Shown here piece after piece: positions 16,735 to 25,205 of a stretch of DNA of 64,000 bases. Positions within the stretch are counted from its first letter, which is position 1; the number at the start of each line of letters is the position of its first letter. The stretch is from JAYEHL01 sp041653935 (GTDB taxonomy: Bacteria; Chloroflexota; Dehalococcoidia; E44-bin15). The stretch is taken from NCBI GenBank assembly GCA_041653935.1, contig JBAZEO010000002.1:533296-597295 (forward strand). The letters are read 5' to 3'. The position numbers and the translations under genes are program-made. The notes below the pieces were generated by a model. It worked only from the letters and a program-made list of their open reading frames with translations, did no database searches and was not told where the DNA came from.

Positions 16735-17481
16735 CTAAACAACGTAAGTACGGAGAACTCCCGCTTCCTCCAACCCCTTGCCGAAAGTCTGCCCCGCCTG
16801 CTCCAATTCCTTCGAGTAATCGTAATCGGGCCAAAAGTGCGTTAGAGCCAGCTTCTTCACTTTAGCGTTCTTCGCCAGTTTTGCAGCATCACTAGCAAGA
16901 AGATGCCCCCACTCCCCATCATCCTTTGCACAACGTGTGGCTTCACATAGAAAAAGGTCCGCCCCACTAGCTATGTCTGCAAGCTCATCACATAAACCAC
17001 TGTCGGCAGAATAAACTAATTTCTTCGTGCCTGATATCGACATGGCGTAGGCAGGTATGTAGTGTTTCACGGCAGCAAACTCGATATTGAGTTTCCCGAC
17101 TCTTCCCCCCGCCTTCGGGACATACTCCTCGATATGGAAATATTTTGAGAAGAAATCGGGCGACTTGTCGAAGGGGGAAACCGCCTTAAGCAGCGCTTTT
17201 GTTCCGCCTGGAGGAAGATATAAAACAGGGTGAATGTCGCTGTATGCCGGCCGCATCAGCGCATAGCGGTAGGGTATGAGATCGAAGAAGTGGTCGGCAT
17301 GAAGGTGCGAGATAACGATACTGTCGACATGACGTAACGCGACTGCTTGTTGAAGGTTACTCAGTACACCTGTGCCGCAGTCGACCAGCAGGTTTGTCTT
17401 TCCCTCCTGCACGAGATATCCCGAACAGGCTCCGCCGGGGCCGGGATAGGCAGCGCTGCAGCCGAGCACGGTAAGTCGCAC
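16735..17481 (-). CDS. Metallo-beta-lactamase-fold hydrolase (RNase Z-like)
   Basis: A 248-residue protein starting at GTG 17481 after AGGAGG. The zinc motif HLHADH is at residues 59-64. The N-terminus MRLTVLGCSAAYPGPGGACSGYLV and the later YSADSGLCDELADIASGADLFLCEAT stretch match the RNase Z/AtsA-like MBL subgroup. The substrate cannot be inferred: it may be RNA or a small ester. It lies just downstream of the adenylate cyclase gene on the same strand. Confidence 0.88.
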   Translation of the reverse strand: MRLTVLGCSAAYPGPGGACSGYLVQEGKTNLLVDCGTGVLSNLQQAVALRHVDSIVISHLHADHFFDLIPYRYALMRPAYSDIHPVLYLPPGGTKALLKAVSPFDKSPDFFSKYFHIEEYVPKAGGRVGKLNIEFAAVKHYIPAYAMSISGTKKLVYSADSGLCDELADIASGADLFLCEATRCAKDDGEWGHLLASDAAKLAKNAKVKKLALTHFWPDYDYSKELEQAGQTFGKGLEEAGVLRTYVV

Positions 17482-17550
17482 GACAATCCTCCTGAAAGCT
17501 GATATCTGATGATGATATTATACCCGAAGTTACGGGGTGCCTGACTTAGG

Positions 17551-19389
17551 CTACTTGCCCTCTTCGCCAAGCAGCTTCACAACCTGATATACCTTCACAG
17601 GCTCGGCCTTGCCCTTGAAGCTCTGCGGTGCCAATTCAACTGTCTCTGCTACAGTTTTCACCTGCTCATATGTCAGGGAGCCAATCCATACCTGTCCCCC
17701 CGGCGTGCCGGAGCATATCCGCGATGCCAGGTTGACGGTGTCGCCAATGACCGTATATTCGGCACGGCCCTCTGTGCCTATGCTGCCCGCCAGCGCCGGA
17801 CCGGTATTGATGCCGATGCCGAACTGCACCTTGGGCTGATCGGCACCGACGGATATTTTAGCCGCCGCCTGCTGGGCCTCTAGCGCCGCCTTCACAGCCA
17901 GCACGGAATGATCAGGCTGATCCTCAGGCGCATTCCATATAGCCATGATGCTGTCGCCGGCGAATTTGTTTATCATGCCGCCGTTGGCCAAGATGCAGTC
18001 GATGATAATGCCTAGGTAGCGATTCAGTGTATCTACAACAGCTTCAGGAGACATCTTCTCGCTCATGGCGGTAAAGCCCCGGATATCCGAGAAGAACACA
18101 GTTACCTCGCGCCGCACGCCGCCGAGCTTGAGACGGTCGCTGTCAGCCATGTTGAGGATTTCATGTGCCACCTGAGGCGATACGTATTTCCCGAAGATAT
18201 TCTTAGTATCCCTCCTGTCAGCCTGCACGGAGGTGATACGGCATATGAGCACTGTCACATAGACCAAAGGAACAGCCAGCAGGGGATACATAATATTCAA
18301 TATATGCCCGTAATCGAAGCTGAAGAATACGGCCAGGGCATAAGCGACGAACAGGAGAATGCTGAGCAGGGCGCCCCAGCGCAGGTTCAGGAACGGCAGG
18401 GCCAGGCCCAGTATGCCCACCAGCAGGAGCAGGATAAGGAAAGTTCCAACCTTGCTCATCTCCACTAGGTAGATCTGGTTCAGTATAGTGTCCATGGCGT
18501 TGGCATGTATCTCCACCCCGTACATCTTCTCCGGTGATATAGGCGTCACCCAGGAGTCCGGATCTCCCGTGGCCGTCATGCCCACAAGCACCATCTTGAA
18601 CTTGACCAGCTCGGGATCGAAGTTCCCCTGGATGATATCGGCGTACGATATCATTGTGTACGTGCCGGGCGGCCCGGCATAGTTGATGCGCATGCTCTTC
18701 GTGTCGTCAACGGGGATATCGCGGTCGAGCAGATGCATCACGCCATTATCGACAACAAACTGCGACGGCAGCGCCTGTTTGAAGTGCGTATACAGCACCG
18801 ACAGCATCAGCGCGGGATAAGTCTCACCTTCGGCTTCGCAGATGACCAGCGGTATCTCGCGCACTATGCCGCCCTCGCCTATGAGCACGCTGACATGCCC
18901 GGTAGCCACGGACGCGTTCTCCAGAGTCGTGGCCAGGTGGATTACGTTCTGGAAAGTTATCTCGCGTGTCGGCGAGCTTATCTGCCCATCCTCATCCCCG
19001 GCCACAGCGATGACCACGTTGCCGGCATCCGCCATGGCCTGAGCCAGCACCGAATCGTTGGCGGTCTCGCTGGCAAAGAGGACGTCATAGCCGATAGCCA
19101 TAGCTTTGGCATTGTCCAGGTTCTCTATAGCCTGAGCATGGAGCGAGCGGGACCATTCCGCCAACCTGCCGTACTGATTCAATGTATCGTTGTCTATGGC
19201 AGCGATAACGATATTAGGGGAGGGGTCTCTTGGGACAAAAAGCATGTCGCTGAGGCGGTACTGGATGCTGGAGAAAGGCTGAACGAAATATGTTATAAGG
19301 GCGAAAGAGACGCCGATGCCGCACGCAATCAGTACATGCCTGAACTGTCTGCGCCGCTTCCTTGTTAATCGTTTCAAAAAGGATGGCAT
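17551..19389 (-). CDS. CHASE2-domain class III adenylate cyclase
   Basis: A 612-residue membrane protein that should make cAMP. It has an N-terminal membrane segment and an extracytoplasmic CHASE2 sensor (about 45-320, with DTLNQYGRLAEWSRSLHAQ and GYDVLF). Three hydrophobic segments (about 310-390) follow, then the catalytic domain (about 415-590). Metal-binding Asp residues are in FFSDIRGFT and KFAGDSIMA. The Lys in NKFAGD and the Asp in VIGDTVNLASR are the adenine-selecting pair, and the Asn/Arg of VNLASR are the transition-state residues. All catalytic positions are present, so it is probably an active adenylate cyclase responding to an outside signal. Confidence 0.93.
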   Translation of the reverse strand: MPSFLKRLTRKRRRQFRHVLIACGIGVSFALITYFVQPFSSIQYRLSDMLFVPRDPSPNIVIAAIDNDTLNQYGRLAEWSRSLHAQAIENLDNAKAMAIGYDVLFASETANDSVLAQAMADAGNVVIAVAGDEDGQISSPTREITFQNVIHLATTLENASVATGHVSVLIGEGGIVREIPLVICEAEGETYPALMLSVLYTHFKQALPSQFVVDNGVMHLLDRDIPVDDTKSMRINYAGPPGTYTMISYADIIQGNFDPELVKFKMVLVGMTATGDPDSWVTPISPEKMYGVEIHANAMDTILNQIYLVEMSKVGTFLILLLLVGILGLALPFLNLRWGALLSILLFVAYALAVFFSFDYGHILNIMYPLLAVPLVYVTVLICRITSVQADRRDTKNIFGKYVSPQVAHEILNMADSDRLKLGGVRREVTVFFSDIRGFTAMSEKMSPEAVVDTLNRYLGIIIDCILANGGMINKFAGDSIMAIWNAPEDQPDHSVLAVKAALEAQQAAAKISVGADQPKVQFGIGINTGPALAGSIGTEGRAEYTVIGDTVNLASRICSGTPGGQVWIGSLTYEQVKTVAETVELAPQSFKGKAEPVKVYQVVKLLGEEGK

Positions 19390-19458
19390 CCGTTTATCAG
19401 CACAACTATTCTAGAAGATATCTCTAGAGCATTCGTTCACTACTACCAGTGGCAACGC

Positions 19459-20382
19459 TTAATAACAGCTTCCCATACACGAGCATTCATACGAATCCCA
19501 ATAACACAGGCTCGGACATGGCGATGGAGGTGGAGTGCATGAAGGTGGCGGGCAGTAGCATCCCTCAATCCCATCTTGGGTGAAGAGCTGCACTCCAACT
19601 TCTGTAAATCCGGTTCCACCAATAAGGTAGCACCCCGGCGGACATGGGGACACATCACCACCGCCACCCATAGTAGAGCCGTCGAGGGGGTCATCAGATG
19701 AATCGGCATAGAACGGAGCTCCGGGAATACCGCCCGCCTCACAACAACTTATCATCCCTTCAGCTATAGATACAGCGACTCCATTGCCGGTGAAAGTCGC
19801 GGAATGCTCTGCTGTATCTTCCTCATCCCAAATACTGACGCATGTACGACCGGATGTGCCCACTAGAATCTCCTTGATTGTGCCACGCACTACTGCCGAG
19901 CCCGCCGGCGTCTCCACTTCATAAGTCGATGAGGAATCGACGAGATTTTCCACACGGTTGATAGTATTGCCTATCACCTGATTGATACGGACGGTTGTAG
20001 AGCCTCCGGAAGCCTCACTAAGCTCCTCGATCGATATCTCTGTATCAGCCTCAAGCTCCATCACACTCCCGTCGAAGAGCGTGATGAGCACATATCCGTC
20101 ATTGCCCGTCTTCACTCCATAGCCCGTGCCGACCTTCATGCCCGAGGTGGCCGCCTCCCATGCACTCGCGCCCTGTCTCAAAACCTGGACGTCCCCTTCC
20201 AGGCCGGAAAGGGTGCCGGTTTCCCCTGTAGGTTCAGCGGGAGCCGTTGCCGTTGGACTTGCAGTAACAACAGGAGTAGGAGTCGGCTCTTGAGATTCTT
20301 TCTTCCCGCAGCCAATAGCTGCTGCCACAATAAGCACTACAAGCATTACGGAAAGCCATTTAAATACTGTTATGTTCTTCAT
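19459..20382 (-). CDS. FecR-domain lipoprotein with Cys-rich tail
   Basis: A 307-residue protein starting at ATG 20382 after AGGAGT. The signal peptide ends in AAIGC (lipobox), followed by a Thr/Pro linker. The FecR-like domain includes LEGDVQVLRQG, LKTG-type turns and TYEVETPAGSAVVRGT (about 60-170). The C-terminal 40 residues hold many Cys and Pro (CTPPPSPCPSLCYW...CSC) but not a complete LNR. It is a paralogue of the next gene upstream; the FecR halves are closely similar. It is probably envelope-anchored; ligand unknown. Confidence 0.82.
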   Translation of the reverse strand: MKNITVFKWLSVMLVVLIVAAAIGCGKKESQEPTPTPVVTASPTATAPAEPTGETGTLSGLEGDVQVLRQGASAWEAATSGMKVGTGYGVKTGNDGYVLITLFDGSVMELEADTEISIEELSEASGGSTTVRINQVIGNTINRVENLVDSSSTYEVETPAGSAVVRGTIKEILVGTSGRTCVSIWDEEDTAEHSATFTGNGVAVSIAEGMISCCEAGGIPGAPFYADSSDDPLDGSTMGGGGDVSPCPPGCYLIGGTGFTEVGVQLFTQDGIEGCYCPPPSCTPPPSPCPSLCYWDSYECSCMGSCY

Positions 20383-20432
20383 ACTTACTCCTATTTTCTG
20401 CCTCAGTTCCCAAGAAATCGACTAGCTAGAAT

Positions 20433-20461
20433 ATATTAGAATGAGCAATGACAATTGTCAA
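20433..20461 (-). promoter_or_regulatory. Consensus promoter of the FecR lipoprotein gene
   Basis: On the minus strand, TTGACA (20456-20461) and TAATAT (20433-20438) are 17 bases apart. It points to the gene starting at 20382 and sits directly at the 3' end of the paralogue upstream. Confidence 0.75.
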
Positions 20462-21333
20462 TCTACACAATCGCCGTAGTCGTAGCTGCAAGCCTCGGTG
20501 TAGCATGCCTCGTCGCAGTAGCTATTTCCAATCATGTAGTAGTAACATCCGGGTGAGCATTCCATCATCGCCGTAGACGTGGGAGTCGGGTATCCATGAC
20601 AACCGTAACCATAGCAGCCACCGCCTCCACCGCCCTGTGATCCTGCCGGGCTATCATCCGGATCAGTGTAAAAAGGATTGCCGGGGACGCCCCCCTGCCA
20701 GCAGCAGGCCGTCTTCCCCTCAGGGATTTCCACCGTTTCCCCATTGTTGCTGAAGTCCACAAAATGCCGCCCTTCCTCTTCCTTGAAAGTGCTGGCACAT
20801 GTATGAGTAATGCCGTCCTCCCGCTCCACTACATTATAAAAAATCGTGCCCCGCACCACGGCTGTGCCGGCAAGCGTCTCGACTTCATATTTCGACGAGG
20901 AATCGATGAGGTTCTCCACACGGTTGAGCGTGCTGCCTATCACCTGATTGATGCGGACAGTGGTCGATCCTCCTGATGCAACGCTGAGTTCCTCGACCGA
21001 GATTTCGGTATCTGCTTCGATCTCCATCACACTTCCATCGAAGAAAGTAATAAGTACGTATCCGTCTTCACCCGTTTTAAGGCTGTCTCCCGTGCCGATT
21101 TTCATGCCAGATGTCGCCGCAATCCACGCGCCCACCCCCTGCCGTTGCACCTGAACATCCCCCTCTAGATCAGACAACGTGCCCGTTTCGCCCGTAGGCT
21201 CAGATGGAGTTGCCGTTGGCGGCAGGGTAGGTGAAGGTTCCTGATTTCCTCCATTCCCGCAACCAATCATGGGTATCATAACAGCGATTATAAGAATCAC
21301 CGAGAGCCATTTCAACGTCTCTATATACTTCAC
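20458..21333 (-). CDS. FecR-domain lipoprotein ending in one LNR repeat
   Basis: A 291-residue protein starting at GTG 21333 (read MKYIETLKWLSV) after AAGGGGAAA; an upstream in-frame ATG lacks a ribosome-binding site. The lipobox is PMIGC. The FecR-like domain has LEGDVQVQRQG, GDSLKTGEDGYVLITFFDGS and YEVETLAGTAVVRGT. After a Gly-rich linker the C-terminus carries a single six-cysteine module (CSPGC...YCDEAC...ACSYDYGDC) of the same LNR type as the nine-repeat lipoprotein. The fusion ties the FecR module to the LNR family in this locus. Confidence 0.85.
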   Translation of the reverse strand: MKYIETLKWLSVILIIAVMIPMIGCGNGGNQEPSPTLPPTATPSEPTGETGTLSDLEGDVQVQRQGVGAWIAATSGMKIGTGDSLKTGEDGYVLITFFDGSVMEIEADTEISVEELSVASGGSTTVRINQVIGSTLNRVENLIDSSSKYEVETLAGTAVVRGTIFYNVVEREDGITHTCASTFKEEEGRHFVDFSNNGETVEIPEGKTACCWQGGVPGNPFYTDPDDSPAGSQGGGGGGCYGYGCHGYPTPTSTAMMECSPGCYYYMIGNSYCDEACYTEACSYDYGDCVD

Positions 21334-21395
21334 AGAATTTCCCCTTTTTACATCAAGCCTGAACAATCATTCATTAAAAGATACAAACGATAATT

Positions 21396-21424
21396 ATATT
21401 AAAATGACTCATGCCGGTTGTCAA
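21396..21424 (-). promoter_or_regulatory. Consensus promoter of the FecR-LNR gene
   Basis: On the minus strand, TTGACA (21419-21424) and TAATAT (21396-21401) are 17 bases apart. Boxes and spacer are identical to those of the paralogue's promoter. Confidence 0.75.
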
Positions 21425-21548
21425 ACTGCAACGATAACGCCAGCTTGACAGCCCCTTAATAGATAAACTAATATAACTCAACGTTGTATCAACTATGCCC
21501 TAAATGATTTCACTGGCTTCCTTAAACACGCAATCAAGGCTCTGAAAC

Positions 21549-22289
21549 ATGAAATGCTCAAATCATGATGATCGCGAAGCCACAGGTATTTGTATTCAGT
21601 GTGGTAAAGGATTATGTATAGAATGCAAAAGAGAGGTCGGAGGCAAATTTTACTGTCAGCCTTGTGCCGATATTCGTAATCAAATCGATAATGCAATTGC
21701 AGAAAAAACACCGCCGCTACAATCTTATATTGAAACCAGAACGTCGACATATTCACATCTTTCTTCGCAGTCAACGCCTCTGAAATGGTACATTCTTGGC
21801 CCTCTCGTCGCTTTAATCGGCGGTTTATTCGGCATCCTAGGAGCAGCGACTCATGAGATGGGCTACGGCTGGTACATCGGGCCGTTCGTTGCCGCCCCCG
21901 TCTTCGAGGAAATCATGAAGCCGTGCGGCGTTTATTTCCTGCTGGCCAAGAAGCCGGAGGCTCTCTTCTCCCGAAGATATACCGCCTTTTTAGCAGCGCT
22001 GTCGGGCCTGACCTTCGCGCTGATAGAAAACGCTATGTATCTCAACGTATACATCCCGGATCCTACACAAGAGCTGGTGATATGGCGCTATACGGTTTGC
22101 ATCCTGCTTCACGTTTCATGCAGCTACATCGTCGGGCTCGGGATCAACCAGCGACTCGCAGCCTGGGTAAGAAGGAAGGATCGCTTTTTAGGAGGCAACG
22201 GCAAGTATTTCTTCAGCGCGATGGCAATTCACGGGTTATATAACGTATTTGCGGTGATTATTGACAAACAATATCACTGGTTCTCGTGA
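21549..22289 (+). CDS. PrsW-like intramembrane protease with B-box zinc-finger head
   Basis: A 246-residue protein. Residues 1-40 form a B-box-like zinc finger (CSNHDDREATGICIQCG...CIECKREVGG...CQPC). Several membrane helices follow, with the PrsW-family motifs FEEIMKPCGVYF and FALIENAMYL and a late GIxxH-type helix (MAIHGLYNV). PrsW enzymes cleave anti-sigma factors inside the membrane in other bacteria. The target here is unknown; the neighbouring FecR lipoproteins may be connected, but no anti-sigma gene is seen. No strong ribosome-binding site precedes the ATG. Confidence 0.83.
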   Translation: MKCSNHDDREATGICIQCGKGLCIECKREVGGKFYCQPCADIRNQIDNAIAEKTPPLQSYIETRTSTYSHLSSQSTPLKWYILGPLVALIGGLFGILGAATHEMGYGWYIGPFVAAPVFEEIMKPCGVYFLLAKKPEALFSRRYTAFLAALSGLTFALIENAMYLNVYIPDPTQELVIWRYTVCILLHVSCSYIVGLGINQRLAAWVRRKDRFLGGNGKYFFSAMAIHGLYNVFAVIIDKQYHWFS

Positions 22290-22349
22290 TGCAAGGTCAT
22301 AAAATCAGCAGGTCAACAATACTATCGACGAAGTTAAAAGGAGAAGAAT

Positions 22350-22946
22350 ATGAAATGCGCCAGTCATGTTGAAACCGATGCCGCCGGTGTCTGTATCAAA
22401 TGCGGCAGGGGGGTATGCGCCGAATGCAAGCGGGAGATGGGGGGGAAAACCTATTGCCAGGTTTGCGCCGATGTCTACGGTCAGCTTCAGCCCGAGGCTG
22501 TCTCAGTCGGAGGTCAATCGTCTGCGAGTGCGTCTCAAAGGTCTCAGACCTCCTCAGGCACCTTCGTGGCGACGTCTGAGTTCAGCGGGTTTGGGAGGCG
22601 CTTTGCAGCACAACTAATAGATGGTATTATCTTGTGCATCATATTTGTGCCGCTTGCTATGTTCACCTCAAAAGTTGTCTACTCCTGCATAGCAGCTCCG
22701 ATCCAGCTGGTTTATATGATCGGTTTCTGGACATGGAAAGGCCAGACCCCTGGTAAGATGGCCATGGGTATCAGGATCGTAGCTGCCGACGGAGGTCCAA
22801 TCGGGTTGGGCAGAGCGATCATACGCTATTTAGGCTTTTTTGTCTCAGCGGCCATCCTCTATCTTGGCTTCATAATGATAGCCTTTGACGGAAGGAAACA
22901 GGGACTCCACGACAAGATCGCCGGCACATTTGTAGTCAGGACTTAA
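22350..22946 (+). CDS. RDD-family membrane protein with B-box zinc-finger head
   Basis: A 198-residue protein. Residues 1-40 repeat the zinc-finger head of the preceding gene (CASHVETDAAGVCIKCG...CAECKREMGG...CQVC). After a Ser/Gln-rich linker comes an RDD domain (FGRRFAAQLIDGIIL, then WKGQTPGKMAMGIRIV and LHDKIAGTFVV) with three hydrophobic segments. RDD proteins are poorly understood; some are linked to cation transport. AAAGGAG precedes the ATG. Confidence 0.85.
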   Translation: MKCASHVETDAAGVCIKCGRGVCAECKREMGGKTYCQVCADVYGQLQPEAVSVGGQSSASASQRSQTSSGTFVATSEFSGFGRRFAAQLIDGIILCIIFVPLAMFTSKVVYSCIAAPIQLVYMIGFWTWKGQTPGKMAMGIRIVAADGGPIGLGRAIIRYLGFFVSAAILYLGFIMIAFDGRKQGLHDKIAGTFVVRT

Positions 22947-23038
22947 AAGAAAAGGCCCAGAATGCAGGGGTTGTGAATCTTTCTCGTTGACACCATATGA
23001 TGCATGAAGTATCCTCTCCTCTGGAGGTTTTAAAGAAA

Positions 23039-23524
23039 ATGAAGAAGTACGCTGCCCCACCCGCCATGACCATCGATCCCGCCAAGAGCTACACCGCCAC
23101 TATGGAAACATCAGCCGGCACACTGGTGCTGGACCTGTTCGCCGCCGACGCCCCGATGACAGTGAACAACTTTGTCTTCCTGTCCCGCGACGGCTTCTAC
23201 GATGACACGACGTTCCACCGCGTCATCGCCAACTTCATGGCGCAGGGCGGGGATCCCACCGGCACCGGCAGCGGCGGCCCGGGCTACCAGTTCGCCGACG
23301 AGTTCAGCCCCAAGCTCAAGCACGTCACGGGCGCTCTGTCCATGGCCAACGCCGGACCAAAAACCAACGGCAGCCAGTTCTTCATCTGCTATGGGCCTCA
23401 GTCGCACCTCAACGGCAAGCACAGCGTCTTCGGCCTGCTGGTAGAGGGAATGGACGTCCTCAAAAAGCTCAAGAACGGCTCCAAGATAATCAGTGTCACC
23501 ATCAAGGAAGAGCCGAAGAAATAA
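23039..23524 (+). CDS. Cyclophilin-type peptidyl-prolyl isomerase
   Basis: Accelerates cis-trans isomerisation at proline. ATG 23039 (MKKYAAPPAMTIDP) is chosen because GGAGG lies 11 bases upstream and the first residues match bacterial cyclophilins; an in-frame ATG at 22997 is possible. The 161-residue protein has FHRVIANFMAQGGDPTGTG, GALSMANAGPKTNGSQFFI and HSVFG, with the catalytic Arg and the FMAQGGD loop intact. No signal peptide, so cytoplasmic. Confidence 0.93.
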   Translation: MKKYAAPPAMTIDPAKSYTATMETSAGTLVLDLFAADAPMTVNNFVFLSRDGFYDDTTFHRVIANFMAQGGDPTGTGSGGPGYQFADEFSPKLKHVTGALSMANAGPKTNGSQFFICYGPQSHLNGKHSVFGLLVEGMDVLKKLKNGSKIISVTIKEEPKK

Positions 23525-23541
23525 GGTTTCAATTCATGTAG

Positions 23542-23561
23542 GGGCGAGGCTCACCTCGCCC
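23542..23561 (+). other. GC-rich hairpin downstream of cyclophilin
   Basis: GGGCGAGG (23542-23549) pairs with CCTCGCCC (23554-23561) around CTCA. No U-run follows. It resembles a dispersed intergenic palindrome or mRNA end hairpin; it occurs once in this window. Confidence 0.5.
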
Positions 23562-23611
23562 TCTGGATTACCAGATCAAGTCGGGCAATGATAAGGGATG
23601 TGGAGGATATC

Positions 23612-24091
23612 ATGAAAGGTAAGACTGTCCAAGAGACCGCCATAACTGTTTCCCATTTCGTCACGCCGCAGGACGCCAATTACTACGGCAACGTCCACGG
23701 CGGCGTAATCATGCGGCTCATTGACGATGCGGGAGGCGTTGTCGCAGCGCGGCACTCACATGCCAACACAGTGACGGCCTCGGTCGACAGGATCGACTTC
23801 CACAACCCCGGTTTTATCGGGGAGATACTTACCATCAAAGCCGCCATGAACTATGTAGGCAGGACCTCAATGGAGATCGGCGCCAGGGTTGATACGGAGA
23901 ACGTCATGACCGGCGAGAAGCGCCATATCGCCTCTGCATACCTGACCTACGTCGCGCTGGACAACAACCGCAAGCCGGTAGAGGTGCCGCCCGTCATCAC
24001 GGAAACCGACGAGGAGAAGCGGCGCTACGAGCAGGCCGCCAGCAGGAGAGAGCTGCGCCTGGCAGAGAAGAAGCGCGAGCGCGGGAGCTAG
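23612..24091 (+). CDS. Acyl-CoA thioesterase, hotdog fold
   Basis: Hydrolyses acyl-CoA thioesters. ATG 23612 follows GGAGG by five bases and gives 159 residues; ATG 23588 is upstream in frame. The start of the mature fold, PQDANYYGNVHGGVIMRLIDDAGGVVAARH, carries the N/D-HGG-active-site pattern of the cytosolic YciA/BFIT-like thioesterases, followed by DRIDFHNPGFIGEIL. The C-terminal tail is highly charged. Chain-length preference unknown. Confidence 0.87.
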   Translation: MKGKTVQETAITVSHFVTPQDANYYGNVHGGVIMRLIDDAGGVVAARHSHANTVTASVDRIDFHNPGFIGEILTIKAAMNYVGRTSMEIGARVDTENVMTGEKRHIASAYLTYVALDNNRKPVEVPPVITETDEEKRRYEQAASRRELRLAEKKRERGS

Positions 24092-24185
24092 TTAGCCGAT
24101 AAACGCTGCAACCTAAAAGGACTGACATCAGGTTATTTGCCTTCCAAGCAGGGTGTCGCGGGTTCGAGTCCCGCCTCCCGCTCCA
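24081..24185 (+). pseudogene. Broken tRNA-Gly (TCC): intact 3' half, abnormal 5' half
   Basis: Bases 24136-24185 form the anticodon arm (loop CTTCCAA, anticodon TCC), the T arm (GCGGG TTCGAGT CCCGC), acceptor strand CTCCCGC, T and an encoded CCA. The matching 5' acceptor strand GCGGGAG is at 24081-24087, overlapping the thioesterase stop. The bases between are about 30 too many for a D arm. The three intact tRNA genes in this window do not encode CCA, so this piece looks foreign. It may be a 3' attachment-site remnant of an integrated element. Confidence 0.65.
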
Positions 24186-24241
24186 ATACGCTTAGACAGG
24201 GGAACATGCATGGACGAAAGATGATGTATATCAACTAACGT

Positions 24242-24270
24242 TTGACTGTAATGTTTATGCCTAATATACT
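24242..24270 (+). promoter_or_regulatory. Consensus promoter of the PP2C-kinase-FHA unit
   Basis: TTGACT (24242-24247) and TATACT (24265-24270) are 17 bases apart. The predicted start at about 24277 lies 11 bases before the PP2C ATG. Confidence 0.75.
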
Positions 24271-24287
24271 GTCAACAGGAAACTGCA

Positions 24288-25094
24288 ATGATTAGTTTTC
24301 TTAGAAGAAGGCTGTTCCCGTCTCGAATAAACCTGGACATTGGCCTGGCAACCCACACAGGCAAGGTGAGAAAGCTGAATGAAGATAGCATAATCTGTAT
24401 CGATCTGTCTAAAGCGGATAGCTTCGTTAGGGCCTGTGCTGTAGCCGATGGGATGGGTGGATATGAGGGTGGTGAAATTGCCAGCAAATCAGCACTGGAG
24501 GCTTTTAGCAAAGGCCTGACTGAGTCTATCAATACATTGAATAAGAATGATAAGAAGCCTATACGTGATAACGATTTTATCATGCGCATGCTGATTGAGG
24601 CTGTACAGGCAGCCAACACCGAAGTTTATACTCAGGCTCAATCCAGGAATAACAGGATGGGAACGACCATCGCGGCGGTGCTGATACTGGATACGAAAGT
24701 ATATATTGTGAACGTAGGTGATAGCCGGGTTTATTCTCTCGATGGCGATAACCTGCGCCAAATCACAGTTGATCATTCATTGGTGTCAGAGCTTGTGGCA
24801 GCAGGTACGATTACTCCAGATGAAATCTACACTCATCCCCAACGCAATATGATTACCCGATGTCTCGGATCACAGAGTAATGTTGAAACAGATACCTTTT
24901 TAGAAGACTTAAAATTGGGCAACGCCTTTCTTATCTGCTCCGACGGCCTGTGGGAGATGGTCAGGAATAATCAAATAAAGGATATCCTATTACAATCGAG
25001 CAATGCGCAAGCCGCATGTGACCGACTGGTAGAAGCCGCCAACGAGAACGGCGGCATGGATAACATTTCTGTAATCATCATTAAGGCGAATTGA
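24288..25094 (+). CDS. PP2C-family Ser/Thr protein phosphatase
   Basis: Removes phosphate from Ser/Thr residues using two metal ions. The 268-residue protein is soluble apart from a basic N-terminus. Motifs are RKLNEDS, VADGMGGYEGGE, GTTIAAVL, VNVGDSRVY, ITRCLG, LICSDGLWEMV and GGMDNISVII, so the metal-binding Asp residues are all present. It is first in a run of six same-strand genes with a Ser/Thr kinase and FHA proteins, the phosphatase half of a reversible switch. Confidence 0.94.
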   Translation: MISFLRRRLFPSRINLDIGLATHTGKVRKLNEDSIICIDLSKADSFVRACAVADGMGGYEGGEIASKSALEAFSKGLTESINTLNKNDKKPIRDNDFIMRMLIEAVQAANTEVYTQAQSRNNRMGTTIAAVLILDTKVYIVNVGDSRVYSLDGDNLRQITVDHSLVSELVAAGTITPDEIYTHPQRNMITRCLGSQSNVETDTFLEDLKLGNAFLICSDGLWEMVRNNQIKDILLQSSNAQAACDRLVEAANENGGMDNISVIIIKAN

Positions 25095-25205
25095 AATGAC
25101 AAATCACATCTATGTAATGCTAGTTACGAATAACAAGTGCTAAGTACGGATGGAACAGTAGCGCACTTAGAGCTATGGTGTGTTCATCCCGAAGGATTTG
25201 TATAA

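Noticed and set aside
21493..21774. Minus-strand frame antisense to the zinc-finger PrsW start
   Set aside because: It covers the zinc-finger coding sequence of a recognisable protein and has no supporting ribosome-binding site or homology.
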